64,000 nucleotides of DNA, taken from Brachypodium distachyon. Lineage: Eukaryota; Streptophyta; Magnoliopsida; Poales; Poaceae. The stretch spans positions 32,116,150-32,180,149 of the forward strand of contig NC_016134.3 in the NCBI RefSeq assembly GCF_000005505.3, read 5' to 3'. The notes under the pieces are model-generated. The model did not search any database. It was not told the DNA's origin and saw only the letters and a list, made by a program, of their open reading frames with translations. The translations under genes were made by a program, and so were the position numbers. This document shows positions 44,201-56,270 of this stretch, one piece after another (positions within the stretch are counted from its first letter, which is position 1; each line of letters begins with the position of its first letter).

Positions 44201-47200
44201 GTTGCCAGCATGCTTGACTTAATGTCTCCTGGACCTCCATAAGATGATAATCTCATGGCTATTGGTATCAAATCAAATCAGATGGTTCTGTGACCAGGGC
44301 CTAGAAATTTTACTTGTTTATCTTGCTACAGTTTTCTCGTATCATGTTCTAGGTTTGGCTTTTTCTGGGTTCATCCTTATTGCCATGTATGTGCAAAGTG
44401 TAAGACGATTAAACAATGTTTAGAGTTTACATTTTAGGGTCCTCTTGGTAGCATGAGATATTTTTAAATCTTACTTGCAGGGTAATTGCTTTGGTGGAAA
44501 AAGAAGTCTCTTCCTTGACATTAAATGATATATCAAGGAAGTGCCTCATGCCTTCAACTCATGTATACTCTGGCAGGCAGACTGACAAGATTATTGCGAC
44601 CGGCAAGCTTGAGCGTTCTGTTCAGGTGCTTTGGCCCTTCAGTAATTTCAACATGAATGAATGCCAACTTAGTGTTCACACTAGTTATTATTTTGTTTAC
44701 ATTTTCTGAATCATTGGCTTGTAGGCTGTTCGACAAGCTCTACATTTGCTGGCTGTTGGAGATGTTAATACCGCAAAAGCAACATGTGAACCTCAAGTTT
44801 TGAAGCAGCTGGCAAGATGGCATGTATGTCAATTCTAATCATTATTGATCTTTCTTACAGTATTCTTTTTGTGGGAACTGTGGTATAGTATATTTCTTGC
44901 TTTGGGATTTTTGCCACACTCTTTCTGTGCATGGAGGATAATGTTTCCTCATTAGTTTTTGCATCCTTTTCATCAATACTGTCATTATCAAGAAGTCGTT
45001 TTTAGTTGACTGTTATCTTCCGGAGTCACTACTTGGTATGTGGAGGGGAATTTTGTTCTTAATGGAAATGAGCTTGTTAGTTGGCCTGAACTTTTACCTT
45101 ACACTGTTATGGGTAGCTGATTGATTTCTAACTTCAGATTGTTTTTCTCCCATCAGATGAAACTCAAAGTATATATTTCACCTTTCATTTATGGCTCACG
45201 CTACAGCTCGTTTGGTCGGCATTTCACAAAGGTGGAAAAGCTTGTTGAGGTATATTCTTAATCCAGAAATTATGTTGAAATAGCATGAAAAAATTAATGA
45301 GTCATATATGAAGCGACGGTTACATTTAGTTTTGGAGTATGAACTCTTCCACATCTTATTCGGGAGATCAGAGTTTCTAGTGGTCACCACATGTTGACAA
45401 TTATGTCGAGGACCAAGCTCCAATCTAATGTTCATTTAGTGGTGGATCTTGTGGTCTTTTTCCCCTCTTGGCTTGCTTTATGGGATTTCCATCTGCTTGG
45501 CATTTTAGCTTTGAAGTAAGTCCATTTTACCCCCCTTCTGTTGGCGAAGTCCAAATAACCCCCTGAACTCTAAAACCGGGCACAAAACCCCCCTGAAGTT
45601 TCAAAACTGTGCACTGTGATGGTGTGACCCCCCTGGCTGTTTCTCCACTGGTTTTGAAGCCTGAGCCTGCAATGCTGGCATGTTGACTGCGCTGCTTCTC
45701 TGTGTCTGTGTGTGTGTCTCTCTCTCTCTTGCCATTTCCCCAATCATTAGAACCCAAGAAAGCAGTAGAGTGGTGGTGGCGTGGTGCCCAATCTAGGCTG
45801 CGCTGCTGCCTTGCTGCTGTAGGGTCCGAAGGGATTGGAGAAAAGGGGGAGGGGAGAGAGTCAAGCGTGGCTGGCAAATAAACCCCTCCAGCGTGCTAGT
45901 CAGCCTGGTCAAACCACCAGCGTGGCATAGTTGGGTGCGAAACAGGCCTGAGAAACAGCCAGGGGGTCACGGTCCATGGTTTTTAAACTTCAGGGGGGTT
46001 TTGTGCCTGGTTTTAGAGTTCAGGGGGTTATTTGGACTTCGCCAACAGTAGAGGGGGGTAAAATGGACTTGCTTCTTTTGGCTTTTGTTTGACAAAAACA
46101 TCCTGTCTCTTGGAAGTCTGACTTAAATGCATTTATTGAAAAATCGTCTATAGACCAGGGTGCAAGAGACCAGCATTGGGAACTGGAGTGTCGGTTTTGA
46201 ACAAAAGAGGTCTCCGTGGTCTAATTGGCACCTTTTAATTTCCCTTTTATAGTGGAAAAGATATATTTTCATGTGTTACACATGATCCAAATATTTGCTC
46301 TCCTGAGTTGGAACCGAGAAAAGGTTGGTTAGCTGGACATCACTCTGGAAAAATTGTGGGCAATAGCTATTAACTGGTGAAGGATCACGGATGTTTTAAA
46401 ATGAAATCATAAAACCTGACTGGTTGCTCCCATCATTGCCTGCCGAGTACTTCAAAGCACCTACTTGTTCGTTATATTTCTCTTCATTCAGTAATTTACT
46501 TATCGTTACATACTATTACATGTCATGAGCTTGCTTGTTTCTTGGTACAGATTGTTGATAAACTTCATTGGTATGTGGAACCCGGTGACATGGTATGTCT
46601 TTCTCTTCTCTCTAGTACAATAGGCACATGTCTAAGTCATTGATTATGCCTCCATGAAACCAGTGTTTTCAGTAATTTCATAAAGGCTGAATATACGTTA
46701 CCAACGTTATAACTTCCGTCTCTGCTCAGCACTCTCTGATGAATGTAATTGAAATGATATCTGAAAGCATTTGCATGTTATCGGTTGTGCATGCCATTAT
46801 ATAGGTCGCAGTTACATTATAATCATTTTTGCTGTGATAACCATAAACCACAAATGATATGAATAAGAGTATAACTACTCGGAGTAAAACGAAGGTATTT
46901 TATGAAGTTGCAGGCCATAGTTGCATTGTATTTTTCATCCCTAATAAAAAGAATTCAGCGCATATAACATGGAATAAATGTGAAGTTTGTTAATCTGCGG
47001 GTTATTTATATGAAGTAGAAGTACCCATTTCTTCATCGGAAATTATGATGAGCGCACGTTCGCGCGCTTGCTTCTCCGCGCGGCGCGCTCGCTGCTGCTG
47101 CTGTGCCATGCATGCCCACGTTTGTGAGGCTGCAGCGCCAGCTCCTGCTGGTGCTGCTTCATGCGGCTGCTGTGCTACTTGCTGCTCTGCTACCTTCATG

Positions 47201-50200
47201 CATGCATGCAATTATTTTTCTCTTTTTTCAGAAATTATAACTAGAACATATTCGCGCGCTTGTGGCCTTGTTCCTCGCGGCTGCCGCACCTGTCCACGTT
47301 GCCCTCGCCGCTGCGCACCGTGCCTGCCTCCTCGCGCCGCGGGCGCCTCATTGCCCACCTCCGCGCGCCGCCCAAAGCCGTGCCCGCTTCCGTGAGCCGC
47401 CTTGAGCCGTGCCTGTTGCTTCGCGCTACCTCGCCACCACCGTGTCCCTTGTCTCGGGCCCCCTCCTGCTTGCACCGTCCCTGCTTCAGCACGCCGCCCC
47501 TGCCGCTGCCACGCGTGGCAGCCCAGAAGGACAAAATGATCTGTATACGCCATAGCTACTCCGTTTCCCGTTTGGGGGGACGAATCATTTTGTTTGTCCG
47601 GAAATCGTAATCGAGGGGCAGATCGAGCGGTGGTGCCTCTCCTGCAAGGCTTGCATTGGGGAGGAGCTATGCACACTCGCTACACCCCGATGAGATTTAG
47701 AGTCACGACGATGGAATCAAGTGGGTAGAGCGAGGGTGGTGCCTCTCCTGCAAGGCTTGCATCGGGGAGGAGCTCTGCACACTCGCTACACCCCGATGAG
47801 ATTTAGAGTCACGACGATGGAATCAAGCGGGTAGAGCGAGAGACGTGCAACGGTAAAATCTGTTAGTTAGGGTGTGGCAATTTGTATTCACCAGAGATGG
47901 CAATTTATCTGTATTATGCATGACAATTTATGTTCATCAGAGGTGGCAATTTGTCAGCATTAGAGGTGACAATTTGTGTTCATAAGAGGTGGTAATGAGT
48001 GCATTAGGGGTGCCAATGAGTGTGCGTTAGGGTGGCAATTTATGTTCATCAGAGGCTGGCAATTTATGTGCATTAGGGGTGCCAATGAGTGTGCGTTAGG
48101 GTGGCAATTTATGTTCATCAGAGGCTGGCAATTTATGTGCATTAGGGGGTGCCAATTTGTGTGCATTAGAAATGAGAAGGAGATAGGTTTGTGTGGATCG
48201 TCTTAAGTGAAGGTGCTACTCCCTCTGTCTCATATTAGTTGTCGAAATATTACTTGTATCTAGACGCTTTTTTTGGCATCGATACATTCATATTTGGACA
48301 AATTTGAGACAATTTGAGCTAAATTTGGAGTAGAATAAATGTGGGATGTAATGGTGGGTGCTAAATTTTAACCAAAATGGATGGACGTACTCGGTGTTTT
48401 GTGTTAATTAGGAGGTTGCAATTTGTGTGTATTAGTGGTGGCATTTTGTGTGTACTATGGGTGGCAAGTTGTGTTTATTAGAGGGTGGCAATTTGTTTTG
48501 TATTACGGGTTGCAATTTGTGTTCAGTAGGGGTGGCAATTTGTGTGCGTCAAGAGAGACATGGAGATAAGGTCTCCGACTTCCCTAGAGCCTCCGGTATC
48601 ACAGCCGAGACAGCGACGGGTTCTCCACCCATACGGGGATGGGGCGACAGAAGTATGGAAATAGGGTAAGGTAGCGGTGAGACGAGCCGTTTAAATAGGT
48701 GTCAAGTGGAAGTGCAGTGATGTATGCAGCTGAGGCATCCTAACGAACGAACGATTTGAACCTTGTTCCTACATGGCCTGATCAAATCGGTCAGGCACTT
48801 GCCATCTATCTTCATTGTTCAACTCTTTGATGAAAAGATGCAAAAACCAAAAAAAAAGCTGGTCGTTTTGAATGGTGGTGGTATTTTTATTTGGAGTTGA
48901 GGAGACGCATATAAATTTTTGACCAAAATATATGTGCATGGCTATTGTGTTCATTAGAGTGCAATTTATATTCATCAGGGATGGCAATTTGTGTGCATTA
49001 GAGACAACAAGGGAGATATGCGTTCATTTTAAATCGAGATGACATGGTTATTTTTGTTCAAGGGGCGATAATTTGTATTAATTAGGGGTGAAAAATTGTG
49101 CCAAGATTTTAAGGTCTTTTTTGAGCTCGTAAAGTCTCATGGTCCATGGCCTGACGTTCCTGCCGTTTGGAACTCATATCAAAATATGTTGTACCCACAT
49201 GTGACAAAACTAACGTGGCGTGAAAAGGACCAGATGAGCTGACGCGGATTGACTGGCGCCGTCGCGCGATATTGCAACTTTATGTATTGGAGAGTGGCAA
49301 CTTTATATATTACATGGCGGTAACTTTATATACTAGAGGGTGGCAAGTTTAACACAATTTTTTTTTCCAAAACATATCAATATGTGATCTTGTTTCGAAG
49401 ATATCATCGAGACAAAATTAACCGTGAAGACGAATCGTAAATCATATGCACGGTTTGAGAGATGTAACATTTTGAAGTGGCATTTTACAAAATATTTCAT
49501 GCATGCATGAACACTCACGGGATGTTGCTGCTGCTGCGCTAGCTGCATGCATGCATGGCGGACGGTTGCTGCTGTGCGGACTGTTGCATGCTGCAGGCAT
49601 GCAGGCTGCAGCTGCCGTACGCGCGGATGGGCTAAAGCGAGCATGTTCTCACGTTATTTCTGCCCTTCATTTATGACGTATTATTTTACTCCTGTTTTAG
49701 GAGTGCTTCTCGCTTTATACATCTTTCGTTTAATTTTTGTTCTTGTTGATCTTGCTGCATATCATAATTTGTTTTCTTTTATGCAGCATAATATTCTTTC
49801 CATGAAAAATAATATTTACCAGTACGGCTCCACCGTACTGTTCTCATAAAAAACATTTTCCTTTATCATAACCACCCACATAACATCACTGATTAATGTA
49901 ATATTTTGAACAGTCTGAGACATCTTTAATTCCATTGAACTTGCAGATAGTGGATTTTTGCTGTGGTGCAAATGATTTCAGTCGATTGATGAAAGAAAAA
50001 CTGGATCTAGTTCAGAAGAAGTGTCATTTCAAGAATTATGATCTCATACAACCACAGGTGAAACTGGAGACTACCAAGTCCGTTTAAAAAATATTGATAT
50101 TTGAGCCCTTGTTTATCTTGTCTGAGGTCCTTTTGGAACATAAAATCCTTGCTTTATTTCTGCACTGCTGTTGATTTCTTCCCATCAAATGGAACTATTT

Positions 50201-52485
50201 GAAGTAAATGCATCATACTACACGTTGTGATCTTTTTATTTTATGGCCACTTGGCCAGAAAGTGCCCCTACTGGAGTTTCAATTGCTTTCTTCCTGTCAT
50301 GTTTACTCCCAACATCTATACTTTTTTCAGAACACCTTTTGCTTTGAGAGGAGGGATTGGATGACCGTGCAGCGAAATGAACTGCCTCGCGGTTCGCGAC
50401 TAGTATGTTTTATTCAGTGTTGACACAAGTTGGTTTATCCAAAATAATTCCTGCAGCTGGTAACATCTGATTAATTCTTGATTAGGTGATGGGGCTTAAT
50501 CCTCCTTTTGGAGTCAAGGCAGCTCTCGCGAACAAATTTATTGACAAAGCATTGTCTTTTAATCCGAAGCTCATTATCCTAATTGTCCCAAAAGAAACTA
50601 AAAGGTATCCGCCATATTTGTTTTGGTCAACCGTTGTGTTGAATTGTGAGATTATTAGATTGGCAGTTGGAAACTCGCTCATTGCTTTCTTCTTGCTCTG
50701 TTATTTACCAGGTTAGATCAAAAGAAGACACCTTATGATTTGGTTTGGGAGGATGGTGACTGTCTTGCTGGGAAGGTAAAGAACTTCAGAACTTCAGTAA
50801 CCTTATTGTTTTAGTTGTTGGTCTAACGTCTTTCTTTTAATTTGCAGTCGTTTTATTTGCCTGGTTCTGTTGATGTGAATGAAAAAATAGTTCAAGGGTG
50901 GAATGCATCGGCACCACCCCTCTATTTGTGGAGTCATCCTGATTGGACAAAGAAGCATAAGAAAGTAGCGGAGGAGCATAATCACACAAGTTTAGCGAAG
51001 ATTGCTTGCCGTATTGAAGAGGGTAATCTATCCGATGATGTACCTATGAAGAAAGAAGCTGAATCTTCTGATGTGCATAATTCTAGACCTAGGAAGGAAG
51101 ACGAGAATACAGGAAGGACCTCTTGCCATCTGGAGGAGGCCAGTCTGTCAAATGTTGTACCTGTGCAGAGACAAGCTGAACCTAAGAGCAAACAAAATGC
51201 TAGATCAGGAAAAGCTAAATGGACTAAAGAGAGGACTTCATGTGATGTCAGAGATGTTATTCCATCAGATGAAACCCTTGCGAAGAAACAAGATAGATCT
51301 GGAGAAGACCAAGCCAAAGAGCCTAACCACCTTGTGCAGAAACAATCTAGATCTGGAGAAGACAAAGCCAAAGAGCCTAACCGCCTTGTGAAGAAACAAG
51401 CTAGATTTGGAGAAGAGAAAGACAAAGAGCGTAACCGCCTTGTGAAGAAACAAGCTAGATCTGGAGAAGACAAATATTCTAATCTAGCAGGCGGCCTGTC
51501 TGCGAAGAATCAAGCTGAAGCTGCCCTTCAACAAATGTGTCGATCAGGGAAACATAATAGCAGGGATGGAAGCAAGAGCTCTGATGACAGGAGCAGAAAG
51601 AGGACCCCTGATGAGGTAGACAGCCTCCCTCCAGAAAAGCAAGTAGAAGTTGCCTTTGAGGAAAGACGAGCTCCAATCAAAATGAGTATTCAGCGAGAAC
51701 AAAGAGATGCTTTCTGTGAGAATTTAAGAAATGATCATATAAAGGAACCCAGTAGAGGGAGTTCAGACATGAATATGTCATCCCCTGACACCAGCAACGC
51801 TCCAAACAGATCTACAAGTTATTCCCCTTATATGCCAACTGAACAACCCTCTGAATTTAGGCCAACAGCATACCTGGATGGTAATATGAGCTATCCTGTG
51901 AAAGAACCCCACGTTTCTGCATTCAGTAGTGCTACTTATCAGGGAAGTTATTTGGCACGCAGTGATAGGCACAATGATGCACTTGGAGTGAAGAATGATC
52001 CTATGTTGTATACCCATGCTGTTGATGGATCAAAGTACAGCCCCAGTTTTGAAGAACTGACCATGCGGTATGCTGCTAACCCAGCTGGCGATGGGTACAG
52101 TATGCAAGCTCAGGGAGATGATTACCTTCCGATGAGTCGACATTCCCTTGGTTCTTCAGGCGCTAGATATGACCAACCCTCTTTAAGATCGTATTACGGG
52201 CTATCTGGTACAACTGCACCACAAAGCTCAATCACGGACAAGTATGGTCCGGGGTTGTTTGGTCCAAGTGGATCTGGAGCCTCGGTCACGGACAAGTATG
52301 CTCCTGGTTTCTTAGGTCCAAGTGCACCAGGAAGCTCGGTAATAGACAACTATGCTGCACCCCTCAATGGAACAAACTACGCAACACAAAGTGTCATCGA
52401 TATGCCTGGATATGGAAGGGAAATGCCTCCACAGTACCCATACCGAGGGCCAGGATCTTCTGGCGGGGGTCTGCCTTATACTTGA
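38295..52485 (+). CDS. EDM2: EDM2-like PHD-finger / methyltransferase-like chromatin regulator
   Basis: Coding exons join(38295-38710, 38795-38891, 39382-39429, 39508-39668, 42175-42271, 42366-42461, 42981-43228, 43316-43396, 43476-43925, 44481-44625, 44725-44823, 45157-45249, 46551-46592, 49947-50057, 50331-50402, 50486-50604, 50712-50775, 50848-52485): 4077 bp, 1358 residues, every junction GT-AG and in frame. Domains: N-terminal EDM2 region (YYFVDADKNALCFSVLPIWF); PHD-type fingers about 228-390 (CAICDNGGDLLG, CNNATCGYFYHPKC, CRRCPKSYHRKCLP); basic linker; conserved 565-690; methyltransferase-like fold with FCCGAND (about 695) and NPPFGV (757-762); low-complexity C-terminus with two 18-residue repeats. 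Arabidopsis EDM2 is nuclear, controls RPP7 and IBM1 transcript processing through intronic heterochromatin, and affects flowering. Length is close to Arabidopsis (about 1300). The methyltransferase activity of the family is unproven. Confidence 0.95.
40091..40197 (+). repeat. 54-bp tandem duplication in EDM2 intron 4
   Basis: Two copies (40091 and 40145) of a unit starting gtcgggcagaagcaaagaga with one or two differences. Lies in the 2.5-kb intron 39669-42174. Confidence 0.9.
40789..40950. mobile_element. hAT-type MITE in EDM2 intron 4
   Basis: 162 bp with TIRs tagagctgcaactttgtgac and, inverted, tagaggtgcaacacggtgac, both continuing to cctcagggtaccc. It is flanked by an 8-bp target duplication with one mismatch (ctcattgt/gtcattgt). 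Both features are of hAT MITEs. No coding. Confidence 0.85.
41000..41408. mobile_element. Tourist-type MITE in EDM2 intron 4
   Basis: 409 bp, TIR CAGCATGATTGG / inverted CAGTGTGATTGG, flanked by TAA (40997-40999, 41409-41411). The interior repeats fragments of the end sequence. It is a Harbinger-mobilised MITE. Confidence 0.8.
45518..46070. mobile_element. Long-TIR MITE in EDM2 intron 12
   Basis: 553 bp with about 120-bp terminal inverted repeats (aagtccattttacccccc, then ttggcgaagtccaaataacc, then ccctgaactctaaaacc) facing each other. The interior is non-coding, with a (CT)n run near 45718-45730. Probably a Mutator-type MITE of a family widespread in grasses. No clear target duplication was found. 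Confidence 0.75.
47030..49700. repeat. Unclassified repeat-rich insertion in EDM2 intron 13
   Basis: Intron 46593-49946 is swollen by about 2.7 kb. Its parts are: a GC-rich block with CTG-type repeats and catgcatgcatg (47040-47560); a 106-bp duplication (47625-47840); a long field of degenerate ggcaatttgtgtgcattag words (47870-49100), including a 69-bp tandem repeat (48000-48150); a related tggcaactttatatatta field (49270-49360); and another CTG/catgcatg block (49498-49630). Similar blocks at both ends suggest one element, but no TIR, TSD or protein was recognised. Confidence 0.5.
48219..48330. mobile_element. Stowaway MITE nested in the intron-13 repeat block
   Basis: Starts ctccctctgtctcatattag after TA (48217-48218), has the gatacattcatatttggaca core, and ends at ggag followed by TA (48331). 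The right TIR is worn. Confidence 0.65.
51283..51498 (+). repeat. In-frame 54-bp coding minisatellite in EDM2
   Basis: Four 18-residue units (KKQDRSGEDQAKEPNHLV, QKQSRSGEDKAKEPNRLV, KKQARFGEEKDKERNRLV, and a diverged fourth) at about residues 959-1030. Highly charged and probably disordered. Copy number is likely to vary among lines. Confidence 0.9.
52229..52360 (+). repeat. Second in-frame 54-bp repeat in EDM2 C-terminus
   Basis: About two and a half 18-residue units: SITDKYGPGLFGPSGSGA, SVTDKYAPGFLGPSAPGS, SVIDNYA. It lies in the Gly/Pro/Ser/Tyr-rich tail, which in the family is proline-rich. Confidence 0.85.
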
Positions 52486-54560
52486 TCACTGAAACTTCAA
52501 CGTAGTTTACCGATGGAGGTTGTCACAGAATGTGGATGATGACTCGTGCCAATGTCTGCTAGGTGAAAATCTCTGCCATACCTTTTGGCACCCGGTTTCA
52601 TTCGTCCCTCGTCAGTCTAGCTAGCGCGGATTGTACAGAAGATGGGAAAGATCATTGTAATATGACTTGACTCGTATGGTCTGAAACCATATATGCACTA
52701 TCTCTTGGCACTATGAAAACGAATGTCCGGTTTTTATGCTAGTTATTGCCTATGGTATCAGCAGCATTCTGTTTTGCATCATTTCGTGAATCATTTCGGT
52801 TTGTGATGTTGGACTTACCTCGTGATTTTCCCTGAATAGGTTAGGTATAGATGTGATGTGATTTCATGAAATTTTAGATTGAATTTCTGTATCTAACTTT
52901 GTGTCAGTCAAACAAGTTGGTTATTAGAATCCAAAATGTATTTCAGTATTCTAATCCCAAACGGTGAGAGCCAAACGGGCTGTTAGATGAATGGCACACC
53001 CGGACCCTAAAGGCGACGCTGTGCTCCCGGTGGCATTTGCACCCAATGTATTTCAGTATTCTAATTTGGCTTGGTTTGGCAAGCCGGACATTGTCCGCGG
53101 ACACATGCCACATCATCAATTTGGCTTTGGAAGGCCTTACCGAGACAAAGTGTGGCATGAAAATCTTCGAGACAAATTTGTGATAATGCACCGCATGATT
53201 TGTGATTATTTTGGCACTATGACATGATTTGTGTTTATATTGGTTCTATGTCATTTGAGAAATTTGAAAATTGTCATTCGAGATATTTGGACCATATCAT
53301 TTTCAATTATTTTGGATTGAATTTGAGAATTTGGGATAGGATTTGACCTAGTGATGATAGAATTTGAGATGGATTTTGAGAAATTAAGCGTGGACAATTT
53401 CGAATGCAGACATTTAGCTTGTGACCATTGGGTGATGTAGTAAATGAACACTTGCCAAATCGTCCGGACAATGGACAAACGGAAGGATGACATGTCTATT
53501 TAGCTAGTGACCCTTGGAGATGACCTTAGTTTGCTATGTGAGTCATATAAATAGTCCTCTTCCCACTCTACTCTAACCTAACTCCCTCCTCTCCCTCAGT
53601 CCCACACTCCCACCTCACGAGTCGCCGCCCCCGATATGTCCGCGACTCCCGGTTCCCCACCGATCCCCTTCCTCTTCCTGACCCCCGATCCTCTCCCTCT
53701 TCCCCGATGCTCGTGCTCCCTGCCTGAGCCAGCCCCTCGCGTACTCCCTGCCTGCCGCTCCCGGCCATAGTTGTTGTTTATTTTGTATATTTCATGGATA
53801 TGGATAATCCATGTATATATCTGTATACCTGGTGGATATGGATGTGGATATGGTTTTGCATTCACGGATGTTTTCGTGGATGGATAGTTGGTTCGGCGAT
53901 GGACATGGATATGGATCTGGTTGACCCGTCGTCTGACCACTGACAACTTTTGCTCTTTTCTTTTTCTTTCTCTCTCTCTCCCACTTCTAAGTACATTATG
54001 GTACTTGACGTATTTCCAAGTATATATTTAGTACATTATCATATATGAATTGTACCTTAACAGTTTTTAAATATCTTCTGGACATGAATTTATGATACGA
54101 GTACAGCATATGGTACATCACACGTACCTTAACAATTTTTAATTACCTTGTACACGTGACGAGTACATGAAGATACATCACAAATACAATTAACAAGTAC
54201 CTCATCAACGGTAAATTACATCATGTACCCGGACAAAATTAGAACAAAAAACATTCATAAATAACTAGTACCTCGTCATGTACCATGGGTACATGATGGT
54301 ATTCAAAAATCACAGCACAAACATTCCAAAAAGAAACCACAAACATTCAAAAAAATCACATGGTACATGATGGTACTCCAAAATCACATCACAAAATCAT
54401 GATAATGGTGAATCCAACTAGTACCTCGTCATGTACCATGTACTAAAAAATCACAACACAAACATTCAAAAAAGAAACAAAAACATTAAAAAAATCACAT
54501 GGTACATGATGGTACTCCAAAATCACAGCACAAAATCATGGTACATGATGAATCCAAAAT
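52486..54560. other. EDM2 3'UTR and downstream intergenic DNA
   Basis: The first ~300 bp are the probable 3'UTR. A 20-bp direct repeat (atgtatttcagtattctaat) occurs near 52937 and 53047. ggatatggat-type repeats occur at 53780-53920. A ~139-bp tandem duplication (aaatcacatggtacatgatgg at about 54355 and 54493) lies in a field of gtaccatgatg/gtacatgatgg words (54000-54590). No gene seen. Confidence 0.5.
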
Positions 54561-54886
54561 AAAAAATCACATGGTACATCAAAAGTCAAAATAAAAAATC
54601 AGAGCACAAAAATCAAAAGCCAGCCGGCGCGGGATGGGGCGGCGGTGGAACCCGGGACGGGCGATGGTGGAGCTCGACTTGAGGGCCAGTACGGGCTGGG
54701 GCGGGGGCCGACGCGGGTCGGGACGGGGGCACCTGGATCCACTCGGGTCTGAGAGAGAGGACGAGAGAGAAGGTGTGTGCAGGATTGCAGGCTTCTGACG
54801 AGAGGGTACTACTGGGACCCACCACCATGTGCTAATTAAGATTAAGAAGCGACGAGAGAGAGTAGCTTGGGACACGTGGTTGATAC

Positions 54887-55491
54887 AATAGGTGGCTATC
54901 GGGCTGGGCTTTTCGGAAAGCCCGAAAGCCTGGCGGGCTTGGCCCAACACCAAGTTAATCAGGCCGGGCCGGCCCGAAGGCCTGTGCCGTGCCTGGGCCT
55001 CGACCTCAAGCCCTCGGGCTAGCTCGGCACCGGCCCGATTAAATTCGGCCCGTAAGTCCGGCACGACACGCTGGCCCGAATAAGCGTGGGGGAAGGCGGC
55101 CCAGCTAGGCACGGTGGCCCGATTAACCTTGGCGGAAGAAAATGCTGCCGTTGGAATAAAAATAGGGAGGCACGAGACCTGACGGTCGATCCACCCACTA
55201 GCTGACCACGAAACCACGTTAGTTTCTTTGTCAATCTGCAGCGCATGGCCTTTTTTAGCCAGCATTTGGCTGCGACGGGAAAAAAGGCCGCCAGACTGGC
55301 CCGTTTTCAAAGGGGCTTTTTTCAGGCCCGTCGGGCTTAGGGGGCCAGGGCTGGCCCAATTGCGCTTGGTGCCGCGCCTAGGCCTTGAGGCAGCCATTTG
55401 GTGCCGGCCTGGCCCGGCCCCTTTATTGTCGGGTTTCTGCCCAGGCTAGGCCCGTTTAGTCAGGGCCGGGCCAGCCCAATAGCCACCTATA
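54887..55491. mobile_element. hAT-like foldback element rich in GGCCCG
   Basis: 605 bp with ends taggtggctatcgggctggg and, inverted, taggtggctattgggctggc, flanked by an 8-bp duplication with one mismatch (gttgatac 54879-54886, gttggtac 55492-55499). The interior is dense in gggcc/ggcccg words and folds back on itself. No protein. Confidence 0.65.
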
Positions 55492-55499
55492 GTTGGTAC

Positions 55500-56270
55500 C
55501 ATGGTGGGTGCAAATAGCGGGGTTACAGGGAGGTTTGGCCCCTGGACCCTGTACATGTTGAACGCATCCGTTCAATCCGTGGGCAGGTTTGGTTGTGATG
55601 ACAGCCGATACGGGAGTCTGTGCCGGTGGCCCTATCTCACCACCGGCCGGCTGGTCGGCTGGACGCGTCTAGTCAGGTCCCCGGAGGCTCTCTCGCTTGG
55701 CCTAACGTCTCATCAGGTTCTTAGCTTCCCTCCTTTCTGTTTTGTGTTTGTGTTTGTGTTGGTGTTGCATAACCTTGGCCTTGCTTGGACGGTTTGATCC
55801 GGCTGGCGCGCCCCCAGCTGCTCGGCGAAATGCCTCCATCGCCCAGACATCTCCGCTAGCTGCTTGCCTGCTCCCTAGCTAGGTACATCTCCGCTAGCTA
55901 GCTGTTTGTCTAACAAAACTGTGAGCATCTAGTTTCTGTGCTTTCTTCTACAAGTTTCTCTAGGCCCAAGTTATCTCCGATGGGTTATAGTTTCTCAAAT
56001 ATTCGTTTCAGTTTGGTTCACATGTCCACTCTGGTTATCTAATCTGCATTTATTAGTTACACCGATAATTGTTTGTCGTTCGAACACAGAAGTATTGCGT
56101 CTCGGTGCATTGATTAGAAGGAAAATTTATTTACAAGCCTACAAATAGGCGATTACAACACACCTCACACCCCCTAAGCACTGCCTCCATTGGTGACACC
56201 TGAAGCCTGTCCACCTTAGCCCTAACCCACAAAACCATCTTTGTGCTGAACAGTTCGGTCTCTTTCTCCT
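55500..56270. other. Intergenic, nothing recognised
   Basis: Mixed composition with no conserved frame. Two copies of acatctccgctagct (about 55846 and 55884) are a minor duplication. Confidence 0.45.

Noticed and set aside
47045..47610. Cys/Arg-rich open frames in EDM2 intron 13
   Set aside because: They arise from CTG/GCC-rich repeat DNA on both strands; no conserved protein.
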